64,000 bases of DNA from Anadara kagoshimensis (lineage: Eukaryota > Mollusca > Bivalvia > Arcoida > Arcidae). The stretch lies in contig CM037862.1 of assembly GCA_021292105.1 (NCBI GenBank), forward strand, positions 3,232,501 through 3,296,500, written 5' to 3'. Under the pieces are notes generated by a model. The model saw nothing but the letters and a program-made list of their open reading frames with translations. It did no database searches and was not told the DNA's origin. Each line of letters opens with the position of its first letter. The first letter of the stretch is position 1. The position numbers and the translations under genes are program-made. Positions 61,930-64,000 of the stretch are shown piece after piece.

Positions 61930-62150
61930 TCAACCACAAACATGCTTCTTCGTGTGCAAATAACAATTCTAAAAGCAAAGTAAAACATTAGAATTGGAAT
62001 AGTAGATATGAGATATGGTATTCCTCCTGAAGATTAAGCACCTCAGCTATTCACATCCGCCATTTATGAAATCTAAAAGAACAAGATACAATGTCAGATA
62101 CAGAGACATCATACTTACAACCATATTGTAATGACAACCATAAAACGTTT
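61930..62150 (-). repeat. Minus-strand RT/tail remnant, left half of a head-to-head pair
   Basis: The minus strand shows the tail and, near 62090-62155, the complement of the KRFMVVITIW-like end of RT. It is the counterpart of 48110-48330. Confidence 0.5.
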
Positions 62151-62520
62151 GATTCCCGCATCTCCGGCTTGTGATGGGTGTATTTGTTTCACAGATAATA
62201 CTTTATGGTAGAGTTTGTCCCCACTGCGGGAACTATATACAACGATGCAAGCTGCTTACAAATAAATTGTTGATCAGGAATATTGCAAGCCTATGGTTAT
62301 CAAGGTCCTCCAAAAGTTTTATGGCCGCCATCACAATATTGTTAATAAGTATGATGTTTCTGTATCCAAGGTTGTCCTTGATATGTTTCACGCCCAATAA
62401 TGTAGCTAGCTAAACAGGAGGTACCTACACTTTCGGAACACACGGTCTCACTTCCCTGGTAGAAGCTCACGTGTTTTACTAAAGTTGCCAGTTTTTTACT
62501 TTGTTTCGGAGTGGTATGTT
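62151..62520 (+). repeat. Plus-strand RT remnant, right half of a head-to-head pair
   Basis: The equivalents of GVFVSQIILYGRVCPHCGNY, KLLTNKLL and FYGRHHNIVNKYDVSVSKVVLDMF occur in broken frames. A tail follows ('gtagctagctaaacagg', 'ctggtagaagctcacgtg'). Confidence 0.6.
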
Positions 62521-62964
62521 GCACCCTTCAATCAAACTGTTAGCAATACACATTCAATCAGTATATATATATATTGGCTTTGTTTTGCCGTTTATCTTAA
62601 ATGAAATATTTTATTTCAGAATTCTTTTATTTGTGGTTTGAATGCGTTAAACTAGTCTCGTTTTATTTTTTATTTTATTCATTTTTTTTATTTTTTTTTA
62701 TTAGTTTCTTTGAGTTATTGTTTTGTGTTCTATTGTATTGAATATTGTACATGTTTTGATTATAAATACTATATTTGATTTTAAAACCCATTCAAGGTTG
62801 TCTTTTATTACATTTTAATGTTTTCACCATAGAATTGTCTGAAACCATCTGTGTGTTAGAACGATAAACAACTGAATTAAACTTTATTCATAATTACTTA
62901 AACCTCGTTTTTTCAAAAACAGTGATCACATCTTGGATACTTGTGTTTAATTGGGCGTTAACCT
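62521..62964. other. End of the array-homologous sequence
   Basis: This still aligns with 3100-3440, 19000-19200 and 48700-49080 ('acccattcaaggttgtcttt', 'gaacgataaacaac'). No gene is seen. Confidence 0.45.
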
Positions 62965-64000
62965 TATGTGCAATGACAGTCTTTGTTTAAAATTTCATTT
63001 CAAGAAGTTTGTAGACTCCGTTAAATGTCCAGTGCAAACTGAAATGGACAAGTTACATTTGGATATGTAGTTCTTTCTGGTCGACACATGTATTGTATAT
63101 ACGTACAGGTAAACTATCGGGAATTTAGTTGTATGAACTTTTCTTTGTCCAAAAACTCTACAGGTTAACTGGAACATTGAAAATGTTCAGCTAAAAGTGA
63201 TCACTGAAAATTTTAATGAGTGTTCAGACAGAGATTACTGTCGTACGTTGGGTCACCACCTAATAAAACTACAACTCTATGGAGATTGTTACTTTTATAA
63301 ACATGTCTACAATGTTTGCAAAACGGGGCTTAAGTAATTCTGAATGCAGTTTAGTGTAAGAAAAACAACGTTTTAATTAGATTGATCTTTGGTCATCACG
63401 CTATATTGCGGAAAATAAAAGTATATAAATTATTGTAATGGTGGAAACATGCACGCTACATCGAATATTACTAGTAATTAAACGTTAATGTCTAAAATGT
63501 CAGTGAACTGATAATTGACATTCAATGTTGTAATCCATACTGTCGATAATGTCACGCGAGGCAGTAAAATTTAGAACTAAGTAAATACAGATGACTGACA
63601 CTTACAACGAAAAGATCTCACGTTTACTGAGTTTTTTCTAAAAAAAAATAGTGACTAAGTCAACAGAGGATTATAATTTCAATACAATGAAGAAATACAA
63701 AATCATTTTAAAACACTATTTTCACATTGTATACTTATTGGAATATATTACTATATTACAAAAAATGAAGTCAAATAGGCTGTATATTTTAAGTTGTTTG
63801 ATGGCTAAACAACTTTAAAGCTTAATTGGAGGTGTTCATCTAGTCGATCACTTTAAGAATCGCAATGTTTTTAATGGTAGTGGGAATGTTTCAAACGAAT
63901 ATACACAAACGTTTATTTTATCCAATCAAATACCAGTTTGTATAGCCGTCATAAGTAGTGGTTATATTATGCATTAATATCAATGACAGGGTGACGTCAT
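62965..64000. other. Sequence beyond the array homology
   Basis: I find no match to the repeat units or the retroelement tail in this last ~1 kb. It is AT-rich with only short open frames. No gene, RNA or element can be supported. The last bases include a TGACGTCA palindrome (63992-63999). Confidence 0.4.

Overview
This is AT-rich, intron-bearing animal nuclear DNA, not a bacterial or viral segment. Base composition was judged by eye, not computed. The only genes I can support are tandem copies of one four-exon gene on the minus strand. It encodes a universal stress protein (USP, UspA fold) of 161-164 residues. The spliced product has the UspA ATP-binding signature G-x2-G-x9-G-S near its C-terminus. 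Expanded eukaryote-type USP families, this AT content and the dispersed reverse-transcriptase fragments (YIDD motif, [11 protein letters not shown]-type block) fit a marine invertebrate, most likely a bivalve mollusc. The species is inference.

Layout, left to right. Gene A contributes only its first coding exon (812-905); its other exons lie left of the window. Gene B (11132-17481), gene C (24545-30888), gene D (38042-44541) and gene E (53811-61025) are complete. All have coding exons of about 94, 81, 107 and 204-213 bp, identical intron phases and GT-AG junctions. A TATA-like box lies about 102-109 bp upstream of each ATG. The repeat period is about 13.4-16.6 kb. Most of the length variation is explained by insertions: a 1.29-kb non-autonomous hAT element (8595-9886) and a hairpin-forming element (about 5797-6408) between A and B, a decayed Ty3/Gypsy LTR element (45062-47572) between D and E, and a reverse-transcriptase fragment in intron 3 of E (55899-56690).

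Between the genes and inside the introns there is no other gene I can support. The space holds repeat-unit sequence shared among copies, plus more than 25 fragments of one retroelement family. These fragments range from an RT C-terminal region with its 3' tail down to the tail alone, in both orientations. Array homology appears to stop near 62965; the last ~1 kb looks single-copy within the window.

The copies record their history. C, D and E share a ~350-bp internal duplication that made a dead partial exon 4, and they share loss of an RT body; B has neither. D and E share a stop codon that removes the last three residues and a 123-bp deletion in a flanking RT fragment. E nevertheless resembles C over parts of introns 3 and 1, which suggests gene conversion or unequal exchange. 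I see no tRNA, rRNA, CRISPR array or bacterial-type operon.
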